From positions 5,632,001 to 5,696,000 of the forward strand of contig NZ_CP040106.1 in assembly GCF_005281475.1 (NCBI RefSeq): 64,000 nt of DNA, read 5' to 3'. A program made the translations under genes and the position numbers. Below, in pieces: positions 16,433 to 25,396 of this stretch. Each line of letters begins with the position of its first letter. Within the stretch, counting starts at the first letter, position 1. The DNA is from Echinicola rosea. GTDB taxonomy: Bacteria; Bacteroidota; Bacteroidia; Cytophagales; Cyclobacteriaceae. Under the pieces are notes generated by a model. The model ran no database searches. It saw only the letters and a list, made by a program, of their open reading frames with translations, and was not told the origin of the DNA.

Positions 16433-18868
16433 TCAGTCAGTTGGTTTTAAGGTGGTGGTAAACAACACATTCTCTACATCCTGCGGCGTCCTTAGGCCAA
16501 AGTCAATATAATTTCCCTCGGCCCAAGTTTCGATAAAATTATCATAAAACCTGCTGCCAGGATTCCCTGACTGACCTCCCGGATAGATTCCCCGGGCCCT
16601 TGTTTCTGGTCCCAGCTCCACCAACATCCTCCAACTGGCACCATGCCGTTCACTGGTAGCATTGACGATGCTGCGCCCGCCGCCCGTAAATATTCCTTCC
16701 CTGCTAAAGGCCGAGAAGTTGGCCACCAGGTGCTGGATGGTGGTATTCTTGTATTTTGCCCATACCAGGTCTTCACCGTGCGTTGCTTTGAGGTCTTGGT
16801 ACGCTCGGGATGCTTGGTCAAAACTTGTCTGCAGGTGGTGCACCACCGTTTCGGTTTGTCCCGTAGTGGCAGGATTGTCAAATATGCTATCGTTTGGCGC
16901 ATCGCGCATAAGGGAGGTAGTCATAAAATTGTCCGGATAGACGATGGGTCTCTCACCTTGGTCCAACCATTTCCAGACACTCTCCTTAAAGGCATCCCAC
17001 CATAACTCAAAGGCGACGGGGCCTTTCACATCTGGATCAGCATGGTAATCCCATTTCTCCAATACCCCCAATAACGCCTGTTCCTGCGCATCAAACTTCC
17101 TGGTAGTATCTTGTTTCAGCTTTTCCAACATGACGGGCAGTGCCTCCGCGGCATGTAGGTCAAGGTCATCAAACTGCAATGCCTCCATATCCTCCAGGGT
17201 AATGTCCTCCATTTCCCTGAGCCGGTTATTGATCCTCCGGTTTCGGTAATCCTCAAAGCTGTTGTCAAAAATATAATAAGGGTAGCTTTCCCCTACTGAA
17301 TACTGGTTGGCAGAACTCACAAATCCCCGGTCCGGATTCAGGGTCGAAGGATTTTGCCCATATGGGATATAGCCGTTCCACTCAAATACGGGATTGTTCC
17401 CATCCATAAGATATTTTCCCTGTTCTGGCCATTTAAGGGGAAATTTCCCCTGTACTTTCATGGCAATATCCCCTTTCGAGGAGGCAAAGACAAAGTTTTG
17501 GGCCGGGGCGGTATAATGGTCGAGCGCAGCAAGGTAATCCCCATGGTTGCGGGCCGCATTGAGATCCAAAAAGGTCTGTTGCTCATTGGACCCTTCGTGG
17601 GCGGTCCATTTGAGCGCAAAATTCATTTTCTGGTCATTGGGATGGAAGTTTTCATCATAGACCACCGGACCGTAATGGGTATAGATCACGGTGTCCAGAT
17701 AGGCCACCTCACCTTTCACGGGAATCTCCTCTACGCGGACCGAACTTTGGATCCACTGGTCATTGTATCGGTATTCCAGCCGGTTATGGTCCTTAAAGGT
17801 GATGGCGTACCAGTCCCTGACATCCCGCGTGGCGTTGGTTACGCCCCAGGCCACCTGTTCATTGAATCCGCTGATCACTCCCAAGGCTCCGGGCAGGGTG
17901 GCGCCCTTTACGGTGTATTCCGGTATGCTCAGCTGCATGGCGTACCACAAACTCGGCAAATTAAGTCCCAAGTGAGGGTCATTGGCCAATATCGGGTGGC
18001 CGTTCTTGGTTTTCTCTCCCGCTACCGCCCAGTTATTGGAACCTGTACCGGGTGCCGGGGCAGGCACGGGGTCTATCAGCAGGGAAAAATCGGGGTACAC
18101 CACGCTGTCCGGCCGATGGACGGGCAAAGGATCAAAATCCCAAACATGGTCGGCCTCGATCACCGGGTCATTGCCTGAGGGGATATCCGGAAACAGCCTG
18201 TTGACCATTGACTCGCCCAGGACATGGCGCAAATTGGTAAACTCGATATCCCGGTCCCCGACCAGCATATCTGCCATGTACTTCAATAGCAGCACTGTCT
18301 TATAAGGTGTCCATTGTTCGGGCCGATAGTCCAAAATCTTGTACTCTACCGGCATCCGGGAAAGGTCCAGTTGGTCGATGTATTGGTTCACCCCCTGGGT
18401 ATAGGCACTGATCAGCTCGAGGGTAGCGGGCTCGTTCTCCTCCAGGAACTGAAGTCCCATCTTGGCACCATAGCCCAGCCCCTTCCTTCGCTGCATCCTG
18501 TCAAAGTCCAATGCGGCACTGCCCACGATTTCGGCAATACGCCCTCCAGCCGCCCTTGTCTGGAATTCCATTTGCCAAAGACGGTGCTTTGCGGTCACAT
18601 AGCCTTGGGCCATCATTAGGTCCGCTTTGTTTCCTGCAAAAACATGGGGTATCAGGTGGTCGTCATAGACCACTGTCACAGGGGCCTGCAGCCCTTCCAG
18701 TGCCAAAGTTTCCTGAGCAAAGTCGTCTTCGCTATAAGCATTTTGCCAAAACCCATGGTAGGGATCCATCAAATAGCCCAAAGGGGGTACCTGTCCCAAG
18801 TTGACCGAAAGGCCCACTGCCAATACCAGGGAAATGATAAACACTATTAAAAAACCGAAATATTTCAT
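16433..18868 (-). CDS. penicillin acylase family protein (N-terminal nucleophile hydrolase)
   Basis: The 811-residue precursor is expected to be exported, cut by itself and act as an amidase on acylated substrates such as acyl-homoserine lactones or beta-lactams; the real substrate is unknown. An N-terminal hydrophobic segment (residues 4-22) is a signal peptide or membrane anchor. The alpha-chain has the family region GYVTAKHRLWQMEFQTRAAGGR. The catalytic nucleophile is Ser277 in PGTGSNNWAVAG, just after the linker rich in proline and alanine. ILANDPHLGLNLPSLWY and GVISGFNEQVAWGVTN follow as usual. The length is normal and the gene is intact. It leads a two-gene unit with the small membrane protein. 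Confidence 0.92.
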   Translation of the reverse strand: MKYFGFLIVFIISLVLAVGLSVNLGQVPPLGYLMDPYHGFWQNAYSEDDFAQETLALEGLQAPVTVVYDDHLIPHVFAGNKADLMMAQGYVTAKHRLWQMEFQTRAAGGRIAEIVGSAALDFDRMQRRKGLGYGAKMGLQFLEENEPATLELISAYTQGVNQYIDQLDLSRMPVEYKILDYRPEQWTPYKTVLLLKYMADMLVGDRDIEFTNLRHVLGESMVNRLFPDIPSGNDPVIEADHVWDFDPLPVHRPDSVVYPDFSLLIDPVPAPAPGTGSNNWAVAGEKTKNGHPILANDPHLGLNLPSLWYAMQLSIPEYTVKGATLPGALGVISGFNEQVAWGVTNATRDVRDWYAITFKDHNRLEYRYNDQWIQSSVRVEEIPVKGEVAYLDTVIYTHYGPVVYDENFHPNDQKMNFALKWTAHEGSNEQQTFLDLNAARNHGDYLAALDHYTAPAQNFVFASSKGDIAMKVQGKFPLKWPEQGKYLMDGNNPVFEWNGYIPYGQNPSTLNPDRGFVSSANQYSVGESYPYYIFDNSFEDYRNRRINNRLREMEDITLEDMEALQFDDLDLHAAEALPVMLEKLKQDTTRKFDAQEQALLGVLEKWDYHADPDVKGPVAFELWWDAFKESVWKWLDQGERPIVYPDNFMTTSLMRDAPNDSIFDNPATTGQTETVVHHLQTSFDQASRAYQDLKATHGEDLVWAKYKNTTIQHLVANFSAFSREGIFTGGGRSIVNATSERHGASWRMLVELGPETRARGIYPGGQSGNPGSRFYDNFIETWAEGNYIDFGLRTPQDVENVLFTTTLKPTD

Positions 18869-19007
18869 AAAACAGGCGTCATGGAGGTAATGTCAGGGCA
18901 ACAATTCCCGAATTTAAGCCTTAAAAGTGTATTTTCAATTTATCATAGCGGTAATATTTCCAAATCATCAAATTCCCCCTGTTTTTACCCGGACGGACAG
19001 TGTTCCA

Positions 19008-19043
19008 TAAAAAAAAGCCCCGGATTGCCGGAGCTTTTTTTTA
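19008..19043. terminator. bidirectional terminator between the acylase and DUF2911 genes
   Basis: AAAAAAAGCCCCGG and CCGGAGCTTTTTTTT pair around ATTG with a single mismatch, giving A and T runs on both sides. It lies just downstream of the DUF2911 gene (minus strand), whose transcript it should end. Confidence 0.65.
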
Positions 19044-19064
19044 TGGATGTGAAGGGCGTTTACC

Positions 19065-19643
19065 TTATTGGACCGCAATGGGCAGGCGAAGTTTCTCCCA
19101 GCGGATGACCAAGCCCGGGTCTTCCACCGTAATTTTCAGCACTTCCTGGTTTTCGTCCAACCATTCCGGCGTTACGTTTACCCGGAGCACATCGTGCTCC
19201 TCTTTATATTGGTAATGGCCGTGCTCAAGGTTCCATTCGGAATTGAAGATCACCGTCCAGTCACCTTCTTTCATCGGCACGGTAAAAATGGAATACTTTC
19301 CTGCCGGCAGGGGCTTCCCTTCGACGGTCACGTCATCGGAGATTTCCACAAAGGTGGCCTCGTTTGCCCCTGTCCGCCATACCTCTCCATAGGATTCCAA
19401 ATTCCCCCAGATCTGGCGGCCGTTTACCGATGGTGCGCCATATTGGACCGACAGGGTCTTGTCGCCCACCTTGCCCACTGACTTTTCGAGTGGGCTGACA
19501 CGCTCTTCTTCTTTCATTTCCATGGCCTGGGCCTCCTCTTCCTTGGCCGATTCTTCTTCTTTGTTTCCTGAACCTCCACAACTTGACAGCAACGTGGCCA
19601 TCAAAACGCAACCCACTAAAAATAAATTGTCAAACTTTTTCAT
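19065..19643 (-). CDS. DUF2911 domain lipoprotein
   Basis: The 192-residue protein has a lipoprotein signal peptide ending in the lipobox LSSC (Cys22), a Glu/Lys-rich linker (residues 27-48), and a DUF2911 domain. The domain is recognised by VQYGAPSVNGRQIWG, WRTGANEATF and LPAGKYSIFTVP. The function of the family is unknown; it is common in Bacteroidota and often exported. It stands alone on the minus strand with a terminator directly behind it. Confidence 0.85.
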   Translation of the reverse strand: MKKFDNLFLVGCVLMATLLSSCGGSGNKEEESAKEEEAQAMEMKEEERVSPLEKSVGKVGDKTLSVQYGAPSVNGRQIWGNLESYGEVWRTGANEATFVEISDDVTVEGKPLPAGKYSIFTVPMKEGDWTVIFNSEWNLEHGHYQYKEEHDVLRVNVTPEWLDENQEVLKITVEDPGLVIRWEKLRLPIAVQ

Positions 19644-19914
19644 AGAGAATACAATAGTTGATTTAAGACGAATTTATACATTTTTTAAACTATCGCTTAT
19701 TTTTTGGGCAAATAATTCCGCCGTACCTTCCCTTCCCCGGTACCGTTCGCCCCATGTCCACCAATACTGCTACCCTGGCCTTTTCCCTCCCTGTCCACAT
19801 GCCCACTGGCCATTTGGAACTAATTTCATTGATTTTGTTCCCATCAATGGTAAACTTCTTGATATTCGATTAATCTTCTAGTATTTTCGCTATCCTTTAC
19901 GTGCTGTCACTACT

Positions 19915-20976
19915 ATGAGGTTTCTGGTATCCATCGTGTTTTTCGTTTCGTTGATCCTGTTTTTTGGTGTAAATATCTCGCCGGAACAACTTTCCTATGC
20001 CGGGCTGGTACCAGTGCTCATCCCTGTTTTTCTCCTGATCAATTTGGTCTTGATGGTCATTTTGGTCTTGATGAAAAGAAAGCTTTTCATCCTGCCAATT
20101 GTGGCCATTCTTGTGGGATGGCGGTTTATCGGGGTAACCTTGACCTGGAACACCCCTGCTGAGGGGGAGGGACTTTCGGTCATGAGCTATAATGCCCATA
20201 TGTTCAGTTATGAAAAGTACAAGGCCGATGATCCCAAGGTCGTTCCCAATATATACAACTGGATCAGGGAACAGCATACGGACATCATAGGCATACAGGA
20301 ATTTTACCAGGACAACACCACCCCCTCCAGAAATGCCATCAAGCTCATTGGAAAGGAAGGAAATTACCATTGCTCTGCCCATTCGGTCGAAGAGCGTAAA
20401 GGAAAACGCTTTTTTGGATTGGCCATCTTCTCCAAGTACCCCATTGTCAATGAGGGAAAACTCTTTGACAACCGCAAGACCAACGGGGCGATGTTTGTGG
20501 ATCTCAAAATACAGCAGGACACCATTCGCGTATATAATGTACATTTGGAATCCATGAGCATCCCGGCCGACCAATTGAACAACATCGACGGGATCAAGGA
20601 GAATTACCGCAAAACCTGGAGAAGGCTTAACCGGGGCGTGGTAAGCCGTGCCAGCCAAGTGGATTTACTGGCCGAACATATCAAAAACAGCCCATACCCT
20701 TCCATTCTGATGGGGGATTTCAATGATGTCCCCTATAGTTACACCTACTTTACCATTCGCTCAATTCTTGAAAACAGCTTTGAAAGTGCCGGTAAGGGTT
20801 TTGGGTTTACTTTTAACAAGGTGTTGTTTTTCCTAAGGATCGATAATATCTTTTACCACCCATCCCTTACTCCATTGCGCTTCAATACCCTCCGGGAAGT
20901 GGATTATTCCGACCACTACCCCATCAAGACCGTCTTTGGCCTTGATCCACTGGTTGACAAGGAGCTTCTCCCTTGA
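19915..20976 (+). CDS. endonuclease/exonuclease/phosphatase-family protein with N-terminal membrane segments
   Basis: The 353-residue protein has two or three N-terminal transmembrane helices (residues about 2-80), then a periplasm- or cytoplasm-facing EEP domain. The family motifs are visible: VMSYNAHMF (first metal-site Asn), IIGIQEFY (metal-binding Glu), VYNVHLES (catalytic His), LMGDFNDVP (Asp/Asn pair) and YSDHYPI (C-terminal Asp-His). Members cleave phosphodiester bonds in nucleic acids, lipids or sugar phosphates. The membrane anchor is typical of a Bacteroidota subgroup of unknown substrate. The gene is single and intact. Confidence 0.88.
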   Translation: MRFLVSIVFFVSLILFFGVNISPEQLSYAGLVPVLIPVFLLINLVLMVILVLMKRKLFILPIVAILVGWRFIGVTLTWNTPAEGEGLSVMSYNAHMFSYEKYKADDPKVVPNIYNWIREQHTDIIGIQEFYQDNTTPSRNAIKLIGKEGNYHCSAHSVEERKGKRFFGLAIFSKYPIVNEGKLFDNRKTNGAMFVDLKIQQDTIRVYNVHLESMSIPADQLNNIDGIKENYRKTWRRLNRGVVSRASQVDLLAEHIKNSPYPSILMGDFNDVPYSYTYFTIRSILENSFESAGKGFGFTFNKVLFFLRIDNIFYHPSLTPLRFNTLREVDYSDHYPIKTVFGLDPLVDKELLP

Positions 20977-21062
20977 CCGTGGACCAGGCGTTTCTTGCCC
21001 CGTCTCTTTTGGGGATCAATAAGGTTTTTGCCCGGGATATTTCAAAAAGGTAAACGTAGGCA

Positions 21063-21497
21063 TCAGAAATTTTCAAGGAACACGTCCATAAAACATGTCC
21101 AAAAAACATTTCTCGGTTTATGGAGCAAGATCAAAGGCAGCTGCTCCCTGGGATGCGCCAAGGCAATGACCTCCAAGGTGGTACGCTTTTTATCCACTTC
21201 CTGGAAAGTAAAAAAATGATAGTGGGAAAAAGCGAATATCCCTGCGCGCTTACTTGTTCCCTTCATCTTATTCCTCAGGCACAACTCTATTTGTGGCGGT
21301 CCGCACGCAACGGTGAGCGTGTGGTAGGATTTGGGGATCTCCCGTAACAGGGATTGCCTGGGGCCAACCAGGATGGCACTGAGTAATTTCAGGTCCTTCT
21401 CCTCCTGGTTGACAGGAGAACGTCCCATTCTGCCCTTAAAACCGCTTGACAGTGCTTGGTATAACATTAACTCGCTGTTGGAGCTGTACATTGACAT
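21063..21497 (-). CDS. hypothetical protein, doubtful
   Basis: A minus-strand frame open from 21617 has a plausible start at 21497 (MSMYSSNSEL), giving 145 residues; 47 more in-frame codons upstream overlap a dispersed repeat and are probably not translated. I do not recognise the sequence. It is rich in basic residues, has no signal peptide and no membrane segment. It has no neighbours in the same direction. It may be a decayed gene or chance open frame; the amino-acid composition is the only argument for it. Confidence 0.25.
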   Translation of the reverse strand: MSMYSSNSELMLYQALSSGFKGRMGRSPVNQEEKDLKLLSAILVGPRQSLLREIPKSYHTLTVACGPPQIELCLRNKMKGTSKRAGIFAFSHYHFFTFQEVDKKRTTLEVIALAHPREQLPLILLHKPRNVFWTCFMDVFLENF

Positions 21498-21576
21498 ATA
21501 ATATCTATTGGTAGGGTGAACGATTAACCAGGGTGATAGCCAGTTGATACGACCTGCTGGTATCAGGGCATTATTT

Positions 21577-21740
21577 GAACCCGCATTATGCACTAACCTA
21601 TCTACGCCGCAGCGCACAAGTATGGCGACCTGACACTACTTCAAAATCAGTCGCTTCGCTGCTGTTTTCGATTCTATCTAGCGGCAGACAGGTTCACCAT
21701 AGCGATGCTATGATCCAATCTCCAAATAGGCTTAGGTGTG
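21577..21740. repeat. dispersed intergenic repeat, copy 1
   Basis: This stretch shares a mosaic similarity with 25143-25255. Shared blocks include AACCCG-A-TATGCA-TA-CCTATCT, CGACCTG-ACT-CTT-AAAATCAG, and TAGCG-TGCTA near the end. Copy 1 has two short insertions relative to copy 2. It looks like a non-coding repeat family rather than a gene. Confidence 0.55.
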
Positions 21741-22013
21741 ACTTGGCTCTGGATCAAAGGTGTATTCATCCAATCACTTCTCCATTCACCCTCATGGAAG
21801 ACATGAACAGTTTTCAGCAGGCCGTTGCCTACAGGGTACCATGACCATTTTAGGCCTGAAATGATATGTTCCACAACGGACATGGCCAAAGGTAAACTGA
21901 TGGGCAGAGGGCCAAACGCCGCTTACAGCCCTGAAATAGGATTGATGGGGTGATCATGTAATGTTTCGATAAAACAGGCCGCTGCAAACCGGACCAGTGA
22001 ACTTCCCTTCGGA

Positions 22014-22328
22014 TTACAATTGCTCCCTGCCATCGCTTAAGTGGATTACTTCGCTTACCCGTTGGAGGGAGTCGAAGGCAATTTGGATTTCCTCTTTCGA
22101 TGTCAGGGGCACTGGATACCGATAGGTACTGTCAAGGCCATTTGGAACCACTTCTTCCGGATTTCCCATTATTCTAATTGCTTCCGGTTTTTCAGCACCG
22201 ACGTGGATGTCATACGACCTGGCAACGCTGTGCCACTCCACCTGCTGCTTTAGGTCATAGCATTTCCAGGCAATGGCAATAACCGCAGCGCCCAATACGC
22301 CCAGTAACAATGGGACAATTTTGATCAT
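22014..22328 (-). CDS. hypothetical protein with N-terminal membrane anchor
   Basis: The 104-residue protein begins with one transmembrane helix or signal anchor (residues 4-23, VPLLLGVLGAAVIAIAW) followed by a small soluble domain with PEAIRIMGNPEEVVPNG. That phrase is reminiscent of the short outer-membrane assembly-type lipoproteins, but this is too weak to name it. The gene stands alone, 234 bp upstream of and divergent from the M1 peptidase gene. I regard it as real because of its sensible membrane topology, but it is unrecognised. Confidence 0.5.
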   Translation of the reverse strand: MIKIVPLLLGVLGAAVIAIAWKCYDLKQQVEWHSVARSYDIHVGAEKPEAIRIMGNPEEVVPNGLDSTYRYPVPLTSKEEIQIAFDSLQRVSEVIHLSDGREQL

Positions 22329-22539
22329 AACAAAGATTTATCGTTTTAGCACCATTAAAACCATTTTAGTGACAAATTGTTTGAAAATGCCCAAAAAAAA
22401 TTTTCATCCCCAAAATCATACCGATTATTTGTCCCCGTACTGCACAGGACTGCCCTCGGGACCATTCTCCCTTCCTTTCATTTGCCCTGTCCCCCTTGAA
22501 GCTTTGATAAGCGGTTTAGGTGTTTTTTAGTTTTTATTT

Positions 22540-22547
22540 TACTTTTG
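22540..22547 (+). promoter_or_regulatory. -7 promoter element of the M1 peptidase gene
   Basis: TACTTTTG fits the Bacteroidota -7 consensus TAnnTTTG and lies 16 bp before the ATG at 22563. It argues for that ATG and against an in-frame TTG at 22545. A clear -33 partner is not visible. Confidence 0.4.
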
Positions 22548-22562
22548 AAAAAATTTATAACT

Positions 22563-24419
22563 ATGAGATTAATACGTTCAACCGCTTTATTAGCTTTCGG
22601 TTTATGCTGTACCGTGGGCCTGAAAGCCCAGACTACCCGCTGGCAGCAGGCCGTAAACTATGAGATGGACGTCGAAATGGACGTCGAGCGCAACCAGTAT
22701 GAAGGCCAACAGACCTTGGAATACACCAATAATTCACCTGACACCCTTTCCCGGGTTTTTTACCACCTTTATTTCAATGCCTTCCAGCCCAACTCCATGA
22801 TGGATGTAAGGTCCAGGACCATTGCGGATGCGGATCGCCGTGTACAGGACCGCATCTCCAACCTTACCCCTGAAGAAATCGGCTACCTAAAGGTCAATTC
22901 CCTCAAAATGGACGGCAAAAAAGTGGACTACGAGCACGTAGGCACCATCCTTGAAGTATCCTTGGACGAGCCCATATTGCCCAACAGTACGGTCGAATTT
23001 TCCATGGATTTTGAAGGCCAGGTTCCTTTGCAAATTCGCCGTTCCGGTCGTGACAACAAAGAAGGCGTCCGTTACTCCATGTCACAGTGGTACCCAAAAA
23101 TGGCCAACTATGACGATCAGGGCTGGCACGCCAACCCGTATATCGGAAGGGAGTTTTACGGCATCTGGGGAGATTTTGACGTAAAAATCACCATTGATAA
23201 GTCCTACATCCTGGGCGGTACCGGTTACCTGCAAAACCCAGAGGAAATAGGATATGGCTATGAAGAAGAAGGCCAAAAGGTAAAAAGGCCAAGGGGCAAG
23301 ACCCTCACTTGGCACTTCAAGGCCCCGCAAGTCCATGACTTCATGTGGGCGGCAGACCCGAAATATACCCATGACAAAATCCAGATGGACAATGGCATTA
23401 CCATCCACCACCTGTACATCAAAAACAGCAAGACGGAAGGCAACTGGGAAAAACTCAAGGAATACTCCCCGAAGTCCATGGCCTTTTTGAGCGAGCATTT
23501 TGGACAGTATCCCTATAAGCAATATTCCATCATCCAGGGCGGCGATGGCGGCATGGAATACCCCATGTCCACCCTCATTACCGGAGAGCGCTCCCTACCA
23601 AGCCTGGTCGGCGTAACCGTCCACGAAATGGCGCACAGCTGGTTCCAAGGTGTCCTGGCTACCAACGAGGCCCTTTATCCCTGGATGGATGAAGGATTTA
23701 CCACCTATGCCACCAACCTCACCATGGCCAATATTTTCTCCGAAGAGCCTTCTGATTTCCCCCAAAGGGGAGCCTATGCAGGTTATGAAAGACTGGCAAA
23801 ATCAGGTAGGGAAGAACCCATGACGACCCACTCGGACCATTACCATACCAACTATGCGTACGGCTCTGCGGCCTATTCCAAGGGTGCCGTTTTTATTTCC
23901 CAACTGGGCTATATCATCGGAGAGGAAAACCGCGACCGGGCAATGCTGAACTATTTCAACGATTGGAAGTTCAAGCATCCCAAGACCAATGACATTATCC
24001 GTGAAATGGAAAGACAAAGTGGGCTGGAGCTGGACTGGTACAAAGAATACTGGGTTTATAGCACCAAATCCATTGATTATGCCGTAAAGTCCGTGGAAGC
24101 AGCCGGGGACGGCACCAAGATCACCTTACAACGTGATGGACTGATGCCAATGCCCATTGACCTGGTCATTACCTACGAAGACGGCAGCCAGGAAACGGTC
24201 TATCTTCCCTTGGTCATCCAACGTGGCAACAAGCCCGAAGAGGAAGGCATGCCAAAACGCATCCTTACCCAACGTTGGCCTTGGACAAACATCACCAAAG
24301 AAGTGACCATTGAAAGGCCTTTTTCCCAAATTCAAAAAGTGGAAATAGACCCAAGTAAGAGAATGGCTGACATTGATAGGGAAAACAATGTCTTTCCGGC
24401 AGAGACAAAAGAAGAATAA
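22563..24419 (+). CDS. M1 family zinc metallopeptidase, exported
   Basis: With the start at 22563 the protein has 618 residues and a clean signal peptide (MRLIRSTALLAFGLCCTVGL, ending KAQ). The zinc site is HEMAHSW with the third ligand Glu in WMDEGFTTYATN, 18 residues beyond the second histidine, and the substrate-binding loop is GDGGMEYPMSTL, a variant of GAMEN. M1 enzymes remove N-terminal amino acids from peptides; this one should act in the periplasm or outside. An upstream TTG frame extension is excluded by the overlapping promoter element. A strong terminator follows the gene, so it is monocistronic. Confidence 0.93.
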   Translation: MRLIRSTALLAFGLCCTVGLKAQTTRWQQAVNYEMDVEMDVERNQYEGQQTLEYTNNSPDTLSRVFYHLYFNAFQPNSMMDVRSRTIADADRRVQDRISNLTPEEIGYLKVNSLKMDGKKVDYEHVGTILEVSLDEPILPNSTVEFSMDFEGQVPLQIRRSGRDNKEGVRYSMSQWYPKMANYDDQGWHANPYIGREFYGIWGDFDVKITIDKSYILGGTGYLQNPEEIGYGYEEEGQKVKRPRGKTLTWHFKAPQVHDFMWAADPKYTHDKIQMDNGITIHHLYIKNSKTEGNWEKLKEYSPKSMAFLSEHFGQYPYKQYSIIQGGDGGMEYPMSTLITGERSLPSLVGVTVHEMAHSWFQGVLATNEALYPWMDEGFTTYATNLTMANIFSEEPSDFPQRGAYAGYERLAKSGREEPMTTHSDHYHTNYAYGSAAYSKGAVFISQLGYIIGEENRDRAMLNYFNDWKFKHPKTNDIIREMERQSGLELDWYKEYWVYSTKSIDYAVKSVEAAGDGTKITLQRDGLMPMPIDLVITYEDGSQETVYLPLVIQRGNKPEEEGMPKRILTQRWPWTNITKEVTIERPFSQIQKVEIDPSKRMADIDRENNVFPAETKEE

Positions 24420-24442
24420 GACGATCTTTATGACAACATTTC

Positions 24443-24474
24443 AAGAGGCTGGCCTAGGGGCCAGCCTCTTTTTA
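24443..24474 (+). terminator. terminator of the M1 peptidase gene
   Basis: AAGAGGCTGGCC pairs perfectly with GGCCAGCCTCTT around a 4-nt loop and is followed by TTT. It starts 23 bp after the stop codon. Confidence 0.8.
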
Positions 24475-24532
24475 TGGCCACAGAAATGTGGTATTTCCGC
24501 TCACCCTTCCGTCCTGGTCAGGAAACCAAATT

Positions 24533-24721
24533 TTAGTGTCATGAAGGCACTTATAAACTTGACGAAGAAGCACTGGTGCTCACCTATGGCTGTGACTTGG
24601 GCGACCCTCCCAATCCATTTAACTACCACATGACGTTTGAGGAAGACCATATGGTCCTTCGCCCCATATCAACGGTTTGTATTGAGGGCTGCTCCTATAA
24701 ATACAAAAAATCGGTAGATTG
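24533..24721 (+). pseudogene. remnant of a small protein gene (C-terminal part only)
   Basis: A frame from 24533 ending in TGA at 24721 reads CHEGTYKLDEEALVLTYGCD followed by LGDPPNPFNYHMTFEEDHMV and an end with CIEGCSYKYKKSVD. The composition is protein-like and resembles the end of a small secreted lipocalin-like or META-type protein, but it is opened by a stop codon and has no start. I read it as a decayed gene. The parent family is not identified. Confidence 0.35.
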
Positions 24722-25001
24722 ACCGTCATATCAGGTCTAACCATAAATTTTGGTGTATCAAAGGGCAGGTTAACCCCTAAGGAAAACTGTTTCCAGTTTG
24801 CAACAAGGAACTTTTTGGAAGGCAGTTTGCAATACCCTTATAGACGGGCCTCCTGGAAATTTTTCCTGCATATCGGATCAAGCCAAAAAATTCTTCATTG
24901 GCCTATTTGGATCGCTGCATATTTTATTACAATCCTTGATTTCGGCCCCAGCTGGAGGTGACCAAGGCCCAGGCCATCTTTCTGGGGGCTGTGCCGCAAG
25001 G

Positions 25002-25046
25002 AGGCATTACAAATGCCTGTCCCAGCAAGTTCGCATTTCAAATGCG
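25002..25046. repeat. paired hairpins, REP-like
   Basis: AGGCATT-ACA-AATGCCT (25002-25018) and CGCATT-TCA-AATGCG (25032-25046) are two short perfect hairpins with 3-nt loops, 13 bp apart. Such paired palindromes are typical of REP/BIME elements mobilised by RAYT transposases; no such transposase is present in the window. Confidence 0.45.
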
Positions 25047-25142
25047 GAACTAGCAGAGCAATATGTATGAGCAGTGGGGTAAATTGGAATTGCTTGATCC
25101 GTTAAATTGTTTTGGTTCTTTCCATGGGCCTTCCCCTTTGCT

Positions 25143-25255
25143 TAAACCCGAAATATGCATTAGCCTATCTGTTACGACCTGGAACTGCTTTAAAATCAGC
25201 CGTTTCACTTTATTTTTCAGCATAACCCTAGCGGTGCTACGCTAACACCTCCAAA
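25143..25255. repeat. dispersed intergenic repeat, copy 2
   Basis: This copy aligns in blocks with 21577-21740, beginning TAAACCCG and including TGCTTTAAAATCAGCCGTTT and CTAGCGGTGCTACGCTA. It lies just upstream of the terminator of the efflux operon. Confidence 0.55.
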
Positions 25256-25323
25256 CTAATTGATTTTCTTGCAATTTCAGCTCTCACTACGATTCCTAAC
25301 GCATAATCCGGGTTAAAAAAACA

Positions 25324-25354
25324 AAAACCTCCGGGGCAATGTCCCGGAGGTTTT
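25324..25354 (-). terminator. terminator of the efflux operon
   Basis: AAAACCTCCGGG pairs perfectly with CCCGGAGGTTTT around a 7-nt loop. It lies 43 bp after the stop of the RND gene, which is on the minus strand, and has A/T runs on both sides. Confidence 0.8.
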
Positions 25355-25396
25355 AACACTTAAAAAACCACCAACCTTTAAATAAATCTATACAAA

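Larger units (their letters stand above)
20977..22013. other. long intergenic region with a doubtful reading frame and a dispersed repeat
   Basis: About 1 kb separates the EEP gene from the small gene ending at 22014. It contains a doubtful minus-strand frame (listed separately) and one copy of a dispersed intergenic repeat at about 21577-21740. From 21740 to 22013 I see nothing that I can support as a gene. Confidence 0.5.
24420..25396. other. intergenic region between the M1 peptidase and the RND efflux genes
   Basis: The 977-bp spacer contains two terminators at its ends (24443 and 25324), the coding remnant near 24533-24721, a pair of short hairpins at 25002-25046, and copy 2 of the dispersed repeat at about 25143-25255. 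No intact gene is supported. Confidence 0.6.
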
